From: a virus
Reading direction: 5' to 3' (one strand)
Virus record (IMG/VR): IMGVR_UViG_3300028392_000153
Span: 1 to 36,874 of that record
DNA length: 36,874 nucleotides
Part shown: positions 15,918 to 22,338 of the stretch, piece by piece
Position numbering within the stretch: position 1 is the first letter of the stretch
How the letters are laid out: each line of letters opens with the position of its first letter
Notes under the pieces: model-generated
Seen by the model: only the letters and a program-made list of their open reading frames with translations
Databases searched by the model: none
What the model was told of the DNA's origin: nothing
Position numbers and translations under genes: made by a program

Positions 15918-16611
15918 ACCCTGGGAATACATAGTAGTACATGTAGCCAGCGAGTATCACAGAAAATTTAAGTTTCTTGAACTTGAAGATATACGTCAGA
16001 CACTATATGAATGGTTTCCTGGACATATAAATAAGTTTATGGAATGGAATGAAATGGGTGGTAAGGAAGCAAAGAACCTTATCTACCGCAGCCTTCGTAA
16101 CTATGCACTAGATTATTGTCAGTATCAAAAGGCCAAGTCTCTTGGCTATGATGTATCTGATTTATATTACTATGACCCAGTAATTGTAGAAGCCTTACTT
16201 CCTGCTGTGTTGCGTGATGAGTGGGGAGTAACTCATAAACTTAATCTTGGTAGGCCCGGACGTCCCAGCGCACCTAGTGAGGGTGGGAATCTGCAAGCTA
16301 TGATGATAGAAGTAGACTCCGCATACCATAAGTTAAGTACTGAAGACAAACAGTTACTCTTCTTACGATATGCAGAGTCTATGGAGTATGCTGACATTGC
16401 CAAAGAGCTTGAGCTCATTAGCCCTGACGCTACTCGCATGCGTACAACGAGAGTAATACGCAAACTTGTTAAGCTAATGGGTGGTATGAAACCATGGATT
16501 GACTTAGACGCCGCCGATAAAACCAGCGATGAACCAAGTGAATTGGTAGATGCCAACGACACCGAAGAACAATATACTAGCGCCCATGAGGGCGAAGAAG
16601 AAGTTCTTTAG
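15895..16611 (+). CDS. Sigma-70-like factor / HTH regulator
   Basis: About 238 residues; ATG 15895 or 15898 is preferred to ATG 15883 because DWKLIEPWEYIVVHVA looks like the natural N-terminus and the overlap is shorter. It has an N-terminal helical region (KFLELEDIRQTLYEWFP) like sigma region 2 and a C-terminal region-4-like HTH (LSTEDKQLLFLRYAESMEYA, then DIAKEL, TRVIRKLVKLMG). An acidic tail follows. It probably redirects host RNA polymerase to phage promoters. It ends one base before the convergent minus-strand gene. Confidence 0.65.
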   Translation: MMDWKLIEPWEYIVVHVASEYHRKFKFLELEDIRQTLYEWFPGHINKFMEWNEMGGKEAKNLIYRSLRNYALDYCQYQKAKSLGYDVSDLYYYDPVIVEALLPAVLRDEWGVTHKLNLGRPGRPSAPSEGGNLQAMMIEVDSAYHKLSTEDKQLLFLRYAESMEYADIAKELELISPDATRMRTTRVIRKLVKLMGGMKPWIDLDAADKTSDEPSELVDANDTEEQYTSAHEGEEEVL

Positions 16612-16612
16612 A

Positions 16613-16810
16613 CTATTCATCTATAAGTTCTTCATCAAACTCATACTCTTCTAGTGGTTCATCATCTAGTTCATCTTCCCATAGGTGTTCAAAAAGAACA
16701 TCCATGTTATCCGAGATACAATCATCCTCAGTTTCATAATCTTCCCAGTTTAATACATACTTCTTAACTATAGTAGTTACTTCTTCTGCTGTCAAGTCTT
16801 GCATTCCCAT
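16613..16810 (-). CDS. Small acidic hypothetical protein
   Basis: 65 residues from ATG 16810 (MGMQDLTAEEVTTIVKKYVL), chosen because CAGGAGGATAGC sits directly upstream. The C-terminus is extremely acidic (EDELDDEPLEEYEFDEELID), resembling DNA-mimic or charge-masking phage peptides, though nothing proves that. Last gene of the minus-strand operon, abutting the convergent sigma-like gene. Confidence 0.65.
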   Translation of the reverse strand: MGMQDLTAEEVTTIVKKYVLNWEDYETEDDCISDNMDVLFEHLWEDELDDEPLEEYEFDEELIDE

Positions 16811-16811
16811 G

Positions 16812-16988
16812 CTATCCTCCTGTTGAATAGAATCCTGTACCATTAAACTTAACTGGTGTCGCATGGATTATTCTGCGCATCAGTCGTGTGCAATACTGAC
16901 AAGTAGGACAGTTGTCTCTGTCGTCTATACTGCGATAGTGTTCCTCTGATGTATCACAATCGTCACACTTGTACTCATAGTTGGGCAT
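16812..16988 (-). CDS. FmdB-type zinc-ribbon protein
   Basis: 58 residues from ATG 16988 (MPNYEYKCDDCDTSEEHYRS), preceded by an overlapping stop (TAATG). Two CxxC pairs (CDDC, CPTC plus CTRL-region Cys) and the 'YEYkC..C' opening are the FmdB putative regulatory/zinc-ribbon family. ATPVKFNGTGFYSTGG matches its usual tail. Probably a nucleic-acid or protein binding adaptor; the family's function is poorly known. Confidence 0.82.
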   Translation of the reverse strand: MPNYEYKCDDCDTSEEHYRSIDDRDNCPTCQYCTRLMRRIIHATPVKFNGTGFYSTGG

Positions 16989-17149
16989 TAGCGTGACCAT
17001 TGTCCCGTGTCTCGTTGTTCCTGCATGTTAATGTTACCAGTGAATGGTGGTGGTGGTTCTGAGTATTGCCACGGGTCTGACTCAAGAAGTTCCTGTACAT
17101 GTGCATGCCATTCTTGCTTCTTGATTAGTTCGTGTAAGAACTCGGTCAT
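16988..17149 (-). CDS. Small hypothetical protein, 53 residues
   Basis: Begins MTEFLHELIKKQEWHAHVQE; ends RDTGQWSR. It starts inside the stop of the upstream zinc protein (ATGA) and its stop overlaps the next ATG (TAATG), so three genes are coupled. GGGGTGAC lies upstream as ribosome site. A Pro-run (EPPPP) separates a helical N-terminus from a polar tail. Its opening resembles the protein at 18489-18821 (MPEFLHEVVRKRE), a probable relative. Confidence 0.65.
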   Translation of the reverse strand: MTEFLHELIKKQEWHAHVQELLESDPWQYSEPPPPFTGNINMQEQRDTGQWSR

Positions 17150-17466
17150 AAGTCACCCCAACATATCTCACATACAAGCCAGTCACCCATTGTCATTAGA
17201 GTTTCTGTCTCATACATTGCCTCGCACCTTGTGCATGCCGACATATCTTTATCAGGTTCTAAGTCCACAGGTGTAGGTGCAGTAGCTAGTGTGCCACACT
17301 CAGCACATTCCATATCTAAGAAGTACATGTCAATCTCACCGTCGTCGTCGAACTTGCATTTAACATTCCATATCTCACACCCACATGGGCACACAGCGGT
17401 TGGCTTACCGCGTATGTCCATAGCCTGAGTGTAATCAGGCTTCATCTCCGTAATATGTTTAGCCAT
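17146..17466 (-). CDS. Zinc-ribbon protein
   Basis: 106 residues with three CxxC-type knuckles: VCPCGCEIW (about 25-33), ECAECGT (53-59) and CTRCEA/CEICWGD (78-84, 99-105). Acidic overall. The CAACGAGAGGATA leader precedes the ATG. It may bind RNA polymerase, nucleic acid or a host protein. No specific family recognised. Confidence 0.7.
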   Translation of the reverse strand: MAKHITEMKPDYTQAMDIRGKPTAVCPCGCEIWNVKCKFDDDGEIDMYFLDMECAECGTLATAPTPVDLEPDKDMSACTRCEAMYETETLMTMGDWLVCEICWGDL

Positions 17467-17487
17467 TAGTTATCCTCTCGTTGTTCA

Positions 17488-17877
17488 TTAGTGCCAACTA
17501 TGCTTCTTAAAGAATTGCCATGCTTCACATGGCGTACCATATCTGTAGTAAATATAAGCCAAGCCTCGGTCTATCTGAAGCGTGGCTGGTGTAGTAGGGT
17601 CAAGCCCCAGTAACTGTGGTATACCGCCAGCGTTCTTCCCCATAACTCTGACGCTATTGTAGGCTCTAGGATTCCATGCGGATTCCTTGCCCCACAGATT
17701 ACTAAGGCATGACCATTGTTCTTCTTGCCATGTACTTAACTGGTCTCTTGCATATGCCTTGCTGTCTGCCTTACTCCAAGAAGCCTGCATAGTATATGTT
17801 TTAGTTGGTGCTTCTGATGTAGGTGTGAACAAGAATATGCTGACCATTACGAACAGCAAGAAGAATATTGATTTCAT
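17488..17877 (-). CDS. Secreted transglycosylase (actinobacterial lysozyme-like family)
   Basis: 129 residues. Signal peptide: MKSIFFLLFVMVSIFLFTPT then SEA. The mature part ends in a lysozyme-like domain of the aggregation-promoting-factor/transglycosylase type: WSCLSNLWGKESAWNPRAYN (catalytic Glu in KESAWN), AGGIPQLLG, and TPATLQIDRGLAYIYYRYGT followed by PCEAWQFF, with a conserved Cys pair. Exported by Sec and active on peptidoglycan glycan strands. It is far from the lysis cassette and in the minus operon with WhiB, so an early or entry/host-modulation role is more likely than final lysis. Confidence 0.8.
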   Translation of the reverse strand: MKSIFFLLFVMVSIFLFTPTSEAPTKTYTMQASWSKADSKAYARDQLSTWQEEQWSCLSNLWGKESAWNPRAYNSVRVMGKNAGGIPQLLGLDPTTPATLQIDRGLAYIYYRYGTPCEAWQFFKKHSWH

Positions 17878-18218
17878 TTAACGAGACTCCTAATGTTACG
17901 GGCTACGACCATACGATACTTCCTGTCTGTCGAAGCCTTGGTTGTATCGGCAAGTGCAATGCGCTCACCTGGTAGTAAGCCACCCCATATGCCGTAGTCT
18001 AGGTTCTCTTCCTTCATACCTTCGGATAGACAATTGGTACGAATCGGACATTTAGTACATAGTTCCATGGCTATGAGCATGTTGGCCCGTCGCTCCTCGA
18101 ACTTCTTGTTAGGGCTAGTGCTACCTAAACGCTTCTCGAACAAGTCACCCGAGTCCTCGAACCATAGGTCGGGGTTAGGGTGTGTCATACATATCCCTTG
18201 CATGCTACTCATTTCCAT
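17874..18218 (-). CDS. whiB: WhiB-family Fe-S transcription regulator
   Basis: 114 residues from ATG 18218 (MEMSSMQ). A slightly later ATG at 18212 would give an ATGA overlap; the upstream in-frame ATG is discounted. Four cluster cysteines are Cys10, and Cys54/57/63 in LCTKCPIRTNC. The GIWGG turn (76-80) binding sigma-A region 4 is present, with a basic C-terminal tail. WhiB proteins bind a 4Fe-4S cluster and act with host sigma-A, so the phage could reprogramme host transcription; WhiB-like phage proteins have been linked to superinfection control in mycobacteriophage. Overlaps the transglycosylase start (ATGA). Confidence 0.88.
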   Translation of the reverse strand: MEMSSMQGICMTHPNPDLWFEDSGDLFEKRLGSTSPNKKFEERRANMLIAMELCTKCPIRTNCLSEGMKEENLDYGIWGGLLPGERIALADTTKASTDRKYRMVVARNIRSLVK

Positions 18219-18349
18219 GGTGAATGCACCACCTCGTTGTCCCAGCCACATGTCGAGCATGTGAACCAGTATGTTGAACCGTCATCTTCCCAGTCCTCGT
18301 TCTCTGCTTCGCAGTTCTCTGCCTCACATATAACTACATACTTAGCCAT
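18209..18349 (-). CDS. Small zinc-ribbon protein, 46 residues
   Basis: Begins MAKYVVICEAENCEAENEDW and ends CGWDNEVVHSPWK. CEAENC and CSTCGWD form a zinc knuckle. The stop overlaps the WhiB start (ten bases), and the start overlaps the upstream stop (TAATG), so it is coupled to WhiB. No family known. Confidence 0.7.
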   Translation of the reverse strand: MAKYVVICEAENCEAENEDWEDDGSTYWFTCSTCGWDNEVVHSPWK

Positions 18350-18492
18350 TAGTTGTGCACTCCATACTTCCAGCAGATATCATAGACAGCTCTGCTTAGT
18401 TCTAATCTTAATTCTTTAATCTTATCCTCACTCATGTTGGCTACATCTTTATCATAGATTGTAGTCTGCCATAGTACAATGCGTTCTGTCAT
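18349..18492 (-). CDS. Small hypothetical protein, 47 residues
   Basis: Begins MTERIVLWQTTIYDKDVANM and ends CWKYGVHN. GAGAGGATTAGT lies just upstream as ribosome site. The start overlaps the upstream stop (ATGA). A central amphipathic helix (MSEDKIKELRLELSRAVYDI) is the main feature. Confidence 0.62.
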   Translation of the reverse strand: MTERIVLWQTTIYDKDVANMSEDKIKELRLELSRAVYDICWKYGVHN

Positions 18493-18821
18493 ACTAATCC
18501 TCTCGTTTCTTGTGCGTGTCTTGACTCACAGTTAATGCAAGCGTATCTGAACCTAGACATGCTTGAATCTGACACATCTAGTATCCACCTATGCTCATCA
18601 CAACTTATGTCTGAGAATACATTTCTCATAACATTCCATGATGGTTCATCAACCCAGTATCTAATGTTGGACATGAATCTTTCGTCGCGCACTAGTATAC
18701 CAGCTATTGCCGTGTCTGCATATACATTACCATAGACCCAAACATATTGTCCACTAAGTCTTGATTGATTTGATGAACTGCGCTCGCGCTTGCGAACAAC
18801 TTCATGTAAGAATTCTGGCAT
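18489..18821 (-). CDS. Hypothetical protein
   Basis: About 110 residues from ATG 18821 (MPEFLHEVVRKRERSSSNQS), preferred to ATG 18866 because AAAGGATATACC lies directly upstream. C-terminal cysteines (ISCDEHRW, YACINCESRHAQE) suggest a zinc knuckle. Middle part (YVWVYGNVYADTAIAGILV) is beta-like. The stop overlaps the next start (ATGA). Opening resembles the 16988-17149 protein. Confidence 0.62.
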   Translation of the reverse strand: MPEFLHEVVRKRERSSSNQSRLSGQYVWVYGNVYADTAIAGILVRDERFMSNIRYWVDEPSWNVMRNVFSDISCDEHRWILDVSDSSMSRFRYACINCESRHAQETRGLV

Positions 18822-18881
18822 GGTATATCCTTTCTTTGATAATAAAGATGAGCAGTTTGATGACATGCTCAGGTCAGTTGG

Positions 18882-19151
18882 TTACGCCTCGAATACAGTC
18901 GAGACATACCCGTCAAGGCGAGCATGGGTTGTGATGAGACCCTTGCCACCAGTCAAGTGCTTGTATGTACCGTCGCCCAATGATACCCACATTGACTTAG
19001 CCTTAAAGCGATTCTGTGTAGGCAGAGCCTTCACAATTGTACCCCGTGTAGGGTAATCTGATGATGTGTCTACTGACATAGCAAGGTATGCTACTTCGCT
19101 TGCTAGTGCAGAGATTTCATCTGCGATATTCTGAATTGCTGTTGCTGACAT
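18882..19151 (-). CDS. Hypothetical protein
   Basis: 89 residues. An N-terminal helical stretch (AIQNIADEISALASEVAYLA) precedes a beta-rich SH3-like segment (RGTIVKALPTQNRFKAKSMW then VSLGDGTYKHL). The CGAGAGGC leader precedes the ATG. Could be a small nucleic-acid or protein-binding module; no family recognised. Confidence 0.6.
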   Translation of the reverse strand: MSATAIQNIADEISALASEVAYLAMSVDTSSDYPTRGTIVKALPTQNRFKAKSMWVSLGDGTYKHLTGGKGLITTHARLDGYVSTVFEA

Positions 19152-19183
19152 GATTGTATTGCCTCTCGTTAGTTGGTGTTACC

Positions 19184-19204
19184 CCACATAGACTATCCAT
19201 GTGG
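19184..19204. repeat. Short inverted repeat between minus genes
   Basis: CCACAT (19184-19189) and ATGTGG (19199-19204) form a six-base stem in the 61-base spacer after the glutamine amidotransferase. No T-tract follows on the minus strand, so termination is uncertain; RNA processing or a weak operator are alternatives. Confidence 0.35.
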
Positions 19205-19212
19205 AATTATAG

Positions 19213-20061
19213 TTAGCTGAACAGGTCATAGTCCTTCTTGCTTGACCATTGTCTATCGGGTGTGTAGCATAGGCAGTCTATGATACTGGTATCACAGTCG
19301 AAGCATATCTCACACATGTTGCAGTAGTATGGATTCTCATGCATATCTACGAGTGTCTCGCAGTTAGGGCAGAGGTCTATTACTTCTTCCCCTTCTTCTT
19401 GATAGTAGTGCTTGAGTGCATAGTCATAGGCTAGTTGCTCTGCCTTGTCTAAGTCCCTTGCTGGTGCTTTCCATACTGTAGAGGGAGTGGTATATGTGGT
19501 GCGCTTATGCGACTGATTACTCCACCATATACCAGCATTATCCCATGTACCTAAGTTCTCATTGACTAGGTAGATTTGGTGCTTGGCACTAGGGTCTAAG
19601 GTAAGGATACATATCTTGCTACCGCTTGCCCACTTGCTAACCATAGTCCATACTGTGTCATTGTCAAGTACCGACACGCCACCCATAAGTGGCAAGGTAT
19701 CCTCTGCGAATACTCTGGTGTCGCTACGCTTGTCTGACTTCTCTATCGTTACATCTAGTATACCATTGTGTGCTAGGTATGTCAAGTCTGAATCACCAAC
19801 CTTAAAGGGGTGGCAATTAGCCTCGTTCTTGACACCATGTGTAGCGTATCGTGCGTGCCACATGGCGTAGCCGTTAGGATATTGCTTACGCAATTCCAAG
19901 AATCTTGCAATAGATTTTTTAGCAGACATGCTACGCTCTGATATGATAGTATCTCCAGCGATAATGGCAAAGCCATATCCGTGAGGATTACTACACGCAC
20001 CATTTTGTAGGTCTGTCTTAGTGGGTGTGCTGTCAGGCTCACACACTACAAGTATACACAT
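19213..20061 (-). CDS. Class II glutamine amidotransferase (Ntn hydrolase)
   Basis: 282 residues. Cys2 becomes the N-terminal nucleophile after Met removal (MCILVVCE). HGYGFA (27-32), WHARYATHG (68-76, substrate-binding Arg), NCHPF (82-86) and LAHNGIL (96-102) are the class II GATase motifs that hydrolyse glutamine and release ammonia. A C-terminal zinc ribbon (CPNC, CNMCEICFDC, CLC) is an extra module. GAGGTGATGT precedes ATG and overlaps the end of the upstream amidoligase gene, eight bases away, so the two are co-translated. Likely supplies ammonia or acts on the same substrate as that ligase. Confidence 0.85.
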   Translation of the reverse strand: MCILVVCEPDSTPTKTDLQNGACSNPHGYGFAIIAGDTIISERSMSAKKSIARFLELRKQYPNGYAMWHARYATHGVKNEANCHPFKVGDSDLTYLAHNGILDVTIEKSDKRSDTRVFAEDTLPLMGGVSVLDNDTVWTMVSKWASGSKICILTLDPSAKHQIYLVNENLGTWDNAGIWWSNQSHKRTTYTTPSTVWKAPARDLDKAEQLAYDYALKHYYQEEGEEVIDLCPNCETLVDMHENPYYCNMCEICFDCDTSIIDCLCYTPDRQWSSKKDYDLFS

Positions 20062-20069
20062 ACATCACC

Positions 20070-21395
20070 TCATGCATTCTCTAGTGTTGGGTTGGTTATA
20101 TCTACGCCCGATACTTTATAGAGTCGGGAGTACAGGTCGGGATACAGTCCGTTGTTGTCTCGTACATAATCAACGAACCATGTCCAGTCTAGCGCACCTA
20201 GCTTGACTTCATCAAGTCGTAGTGTCCTAGTGTATTCTATCATGGCTTGCGCTAAGTCAAGTGCCGATAGAATAGTGCTGGTATTCATAGTGCCACGAAA
20301 GAACCTAAGTTCTAGCGTGTCTCGATTCTGCGTATTGACGGCAGAATATCTTTCCGTATTGTTACGGCTTGGGTCTCCAACCTTATGCTTAAAGGACTTT
20401 ACTGGTTGGTCATACTGGTTAAAGGTATAGACATCATTAAACCTAGCATAGTCGGACTTGCGCCCACCAAACTTCATCATATATTCTGCATTAGAATACA
20501 CGAATGATATGAAGCGGTGCATGTGCGCACCACTTGAGAAGCCAGCGCGAGAGACATGGATATGTATGCCACAGGTCTTAGTATCCCATGACCTAGCACC
20601 ATAGTCTAGGCGTAGCGTGTTGATTATATTCCATAGTGTATCACTATGCTCCCTATATTGCAAGTGAGTATGTGGTTGTGTCACTATCTCAAAGCCGTCA
20701 TATCCGTCACGACCTATACTGCCGTCATGCTTGATGATACCGACTTTATTTTCTAGTAAAGCGTTGGTTGCGTATTCGGCAGCCCCGTCTAGGCTACCAC
20801 CACGAATCTGTGTCTCCAACTCTAACCCCATGTAGAGCCCACTCTTGGACTCGCCATGGAATACTAGCGGTGGCTTGCAGTTGTATTCGTGTATAACCTT
20901 ACGGCAATTACAGTCACGACCAACGATAGATGGAGTGCCACCCTGCGTATTATCACAGTTGTAACACTCATCACCTTCACGATTATACTGGTCACAATCG
21001 TCACAGTACCATGCGTGACGACTAGTGCAGTCATCACACCAAGTATTATCCCCTACGGAATAGTAATCGTTGCGGTCACTATAACTAGTGCCACAAGGCT
21101 CACAATAGAATGTGTTATTCTCGTAGCAATACTCGCACCATGACTCATTATCAACGAAGTAATCGTCGCCTGAGAAGGCACTATTACAACGCTCACAATT
21201 CTTACCACAGTCCGAGCAATAGTAACTACTGCCGTCATTAATCGAGTCGTCTATAGATGATAGGTCGCTACAAGATTCGCACCATATAGTGCAATTCTCA
21301 CAAGCAATAGAGCCGTCATTAAAGGCGCGCTCTGTCTCATCATCTATGATTTGGTCGCATAGACTACATATAATATCTTCTACTTCTTCTGCCAT
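20070..21395 (-). CDS. Zinc-knuckle amidoligase-like protein
   Basis: 441 residues. Residues 1-170 hold about ten CxxC-type pairs (CSLC, CENC, CESC, CSDC, CERC, CEYC, CEPC, CDDC, CYNC, CNC), each probably binding zinc. Residues ~187-385 match the glutamine-synthetase-fold amidoligase family: GLELE (190-194, metal Glu), KHDGSI (222-227), GFEIVT (234-239), CGIHIHVSR (275-283) and RYSAVNTQNRDTLELRFFRG (349-368). Known members form amide bonds by ATP-dependent ligation. TTGACA-N17-TATACT (21430-21458) drives it and GGAAGGGGGTGAG is its ribosome site. It lies beside a class II glutamine amidotransferase, an association noted for this family. Substrate is unknown. Confidence 0.8.
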   Translation of the reverse strand: MAEEVEDIICSLCDQIIDDETERAFNDGSIACENCTIWCESCSDLSSIDDSINDGSSYYCSDCGKNCERCNSAFSGDDYFVDNESWCEYCYENNTFYCEPCGTSYSDRNDYYSVGDNTWCDDCTSRHAWYCDDCDQYNREGDECYNCDNTQGGTPSIVGRDCNCRKVIHEYNCKPPLVFHGESKSGLYMGLELETQIRGGSLDGAAEYATNALLENKVGIIKHDGSIGRDGYDGFEIVTQPHTHLQYREHSDTLWNIINTLRLDYGARSWDTKTCGIHIHVSRAGFSSGAHMHRFISFVYSNAEYMMKFGGRKSDYARFNDVYTFNQYDQPVKSFKHKVGDPSRNNTERYSAVNTQNRDTLELRFFRGTMNTSTILSALDLAQAMIEYTRTLRLDEVKLGALDWTWFVDYVRDNNGLYPDLYSRLYKVSGVDITNPTLENA

Positions 21396-21429
21396 ATCTA
21401 CTCACCCCCTTCCTGTATGTTGTAGGTGT

Positions 21430-21458
21430 AGTATAGCATAATCTTATTTAGTTGTCAA
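21430..21458 (-). promoter_or_regulatory. Strong minus-strand promoter P1 (amidoligase operon)
   Basis: On the minus strand, TTGACA (21453-21458), a 17-base spacer ending TGC, and TATACT (21430-21435). The start of transcription is about 28 bases before the amidoligase ATG. The -35 overlaps the end of the upstream small gene (21448). Confidence 0.8.
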
Positions 21459-21597
21459 ATTGTCCATGCTTGCGCAGTTGCAATTTGAGGTACTCGACCT
21501 TGCGAGTAAGTCTAGCGTTGGCTAGGGTGGTAGTCACTATTAGTGTCATAGACACCGATAGGGCTATGATTACTGCAAGCATATCTGTATTAGTCAT
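21448..21597 (-). CDS. Small membrane protein, 49 residues
   Basis: Begins MTNTDMLAVIIALSVSMTLI and ends LKLQLRKHGQFDN. One hydrophobic helix (about residues 5-27) is followed by a basic amphipathic coil (RLTRKVEYLKLQLRKH). The start overlaps the upstream stop (ATGA). Its 3' end contains the amidoligase -35 box. Type Nin membrane orientation likely; function unknown. Confidence 0.68.
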   Translation of the reverse strand: MTNTDMLAVIIALSVSMTLIVTTTLANARLTRKVEYLKLQLRKHGQFDN

Positions 21598-21749
21598 GCT
21601 TCCTGTAATCCTTTAAGGCGTGTCCGCTTGGTAGCGGTCTGCCATGGTGTAGCGAGTAGGTTCGCTTGGAATAGTGCCTTGGCACTCTCCCTAGATTCGA
21701 GCCACTCACTAGCACGCAATTCCGCAGTAATGCGTTGCGTTGCCGTCAT
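21594..21749 (-). CDS. Small hypothetical protein, 51 residues
   Basis: Starts at ATG 21749 (MTATQRITAELRASEWLESR), not the upstream in-frame ATG, which lies before the promoter at 21778. CAACGAGAGGATA is its ribosome leader. Entirely helical and basic (AKALFQANLLATPWQTATKR). May bind nucleic acid; no family recognised. Confidence 0.65.
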   Translation of the reverse strand: MTATQRITAELRASEWLESRESAKALFQANLLATPWQTATKRTRLKGLQEA

Positions 21750-21777
21750 GTGCCATATCCTCTCGTTGATATGCCAT

Positions 21778-21806
21778 AGTATAGCATAGACTTGACACCT
21801 TGTCAA
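21778..21806 (-). promoter_or_regulatory. Strong minus-strand promoter P2 with palindromic -35
   Basis: TTGACA (21801-21806), a 17-base spacer ending TGC, and TATACT (21778-21783) on the minus strand. The -35 lies inside the perfect palindrome TTGACA-CCT-TGTCAA (21792-21806, plus-strand reading), a possible operator. Drives the 51-residue and membrane genes. Confidence 0.8.
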
Positions 21807-21811
21807 ATCGT

Positions 21812-21856
21812 GCCACGCTAGGTCGTGAACCTATGTAGCCTATCGCTAGGCGTGGC
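21812..21856. repeat. Hairpin between the 21862 gene and promoter P2
   Basis: GCCACGCTAG (21812-21821) pairs with CTAG-G-CGTGGC (21846-21856) with one bulged base. It lies just after the end of the minus-strand gene at 21862 and before P2, so it may end the upstream transcript despite lacking a T-run, or insulate P2. Confidence 0.5.
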
Positions 21857-21861
21857 GTATC

Positions 21862-22137
21862 CTACTTATTGTGGATATTAAGGTTAAGGGTAGTGGTTTC
21901 GGCGGTTGCCAACTTAGCCACTAGTGCTAGTGCTGTTGCTTCATCAAGGGTAGGTAGTTCGCGTGTCACCTTGGGGCGATTACTTGTCACCTTACCATTA
22001 CGAGTGCGCTTAAAGGCGCGCCCGTTAGGGGTGTCGTGTAGTCTCCACCCTGTAGAGCCTAGTCTGCGACTAGTTACTATAGGGTGACTAGGTGTCACTA
22101 CGATACTACCTAACCCCCCATAAGGGTTATAGGTCAT
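21862..22137 (-). CDS. Hypothetical basic protein
   Basis: 91 residues from ATG 22137 (MTYNPYGGLGSIVVTPSHPI), with GGAAGGAT upstream; the ATG at 22152 lies inside the leader hairpin. Basic middle (LGSTGWRLHDTPNGRAFKRT, RNGKVTSNRPKVTREL) could bind DNA or RNA. C-terminal helix ALALVAKLATAETTTL. First gene below the tandem promoter array, so probably very early and highly expressed. No family recognised. Confidence 0.65.
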   Translation of the reverse strand: MTYNPYGGLGSIVVTPSHPIVTSRRLGSTGWRLHDTPNGRAFKRTRNGKVTSNRPKVTRELPTLDEATALALVAKLATAETTTLNLNIHNK

Positions 22138-22151
22138 GTCGTATCCTTCCA

Positions 22152-22168
22152 CCTTGCACCATGCAAGG
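22152..22168 (-). promoter_or_regulatory. 5' UTR stem-loop before the 22137 gene
   Basis: CCTTGCA-CCA-TGCAAGG (plus-strand reading) is a seven-base perfect stem with a three-base loop, immediately 5' of the GGAAGGAT ribosome site on the minus-strand message. It could stabilise the RNA or serve as a protein-binding site. Confidence 0.5.
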
Positions 22169-22196
22169 CTAGTGCGCTAATAGGTAGCGAGCCTAT

Positions 22197-22225
22197 AAGA
22201 TACCATAGTATCTAGCGCGTGTCAA
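22197..22225 (-). promoter_or_regulatory. Minus-strand promoter P3
   Basis: TTGACA (22220-22225), 17-base spacer, TATCTT (22197-22202). It lies nearest to the 22137 gene, with a leader of about 53 bases that contains the stem-loop. Confidence 0.7.
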
Positions 22226-22279
22226 GTTGTAATAAAGTGCGGTAGTGTTACCATAGGCGACCTACTGTTACTAGTAACT

Positions 22280-22309
22280 AGTCTAGCACACTCTATATTC
22301 ACTTGTCAA
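22280..22309 (-). promoter_or_regulatory. Minus-strand promoter P4
   Basis: TTGACA (22304-22309), 18-base spacer ending TGC, TAGACT (22280-22285). The perfect palindrome GTTACTAGTAAC (22267-22278) lies just beyond the -10, at the start site, and could be an operator. Confidence 0.65.
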
Positions 22310-22338
22310 GTCTAACAGTACCAACCCCGTTAGCGGTT

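Noticed and set aside
16611-16613. Expected terminator between the convergent sigma-like and acidic-protein genes
   Set aside because: The genes are one base apart and no hairpin with T-tract is visible, so none is called.
20889-21238. Overlapping ORFs on both strands within the zinc-knuckle segment
   Set aside because: They are out-of-frame shadows of the amidoligase Cys-rich N-terminus.
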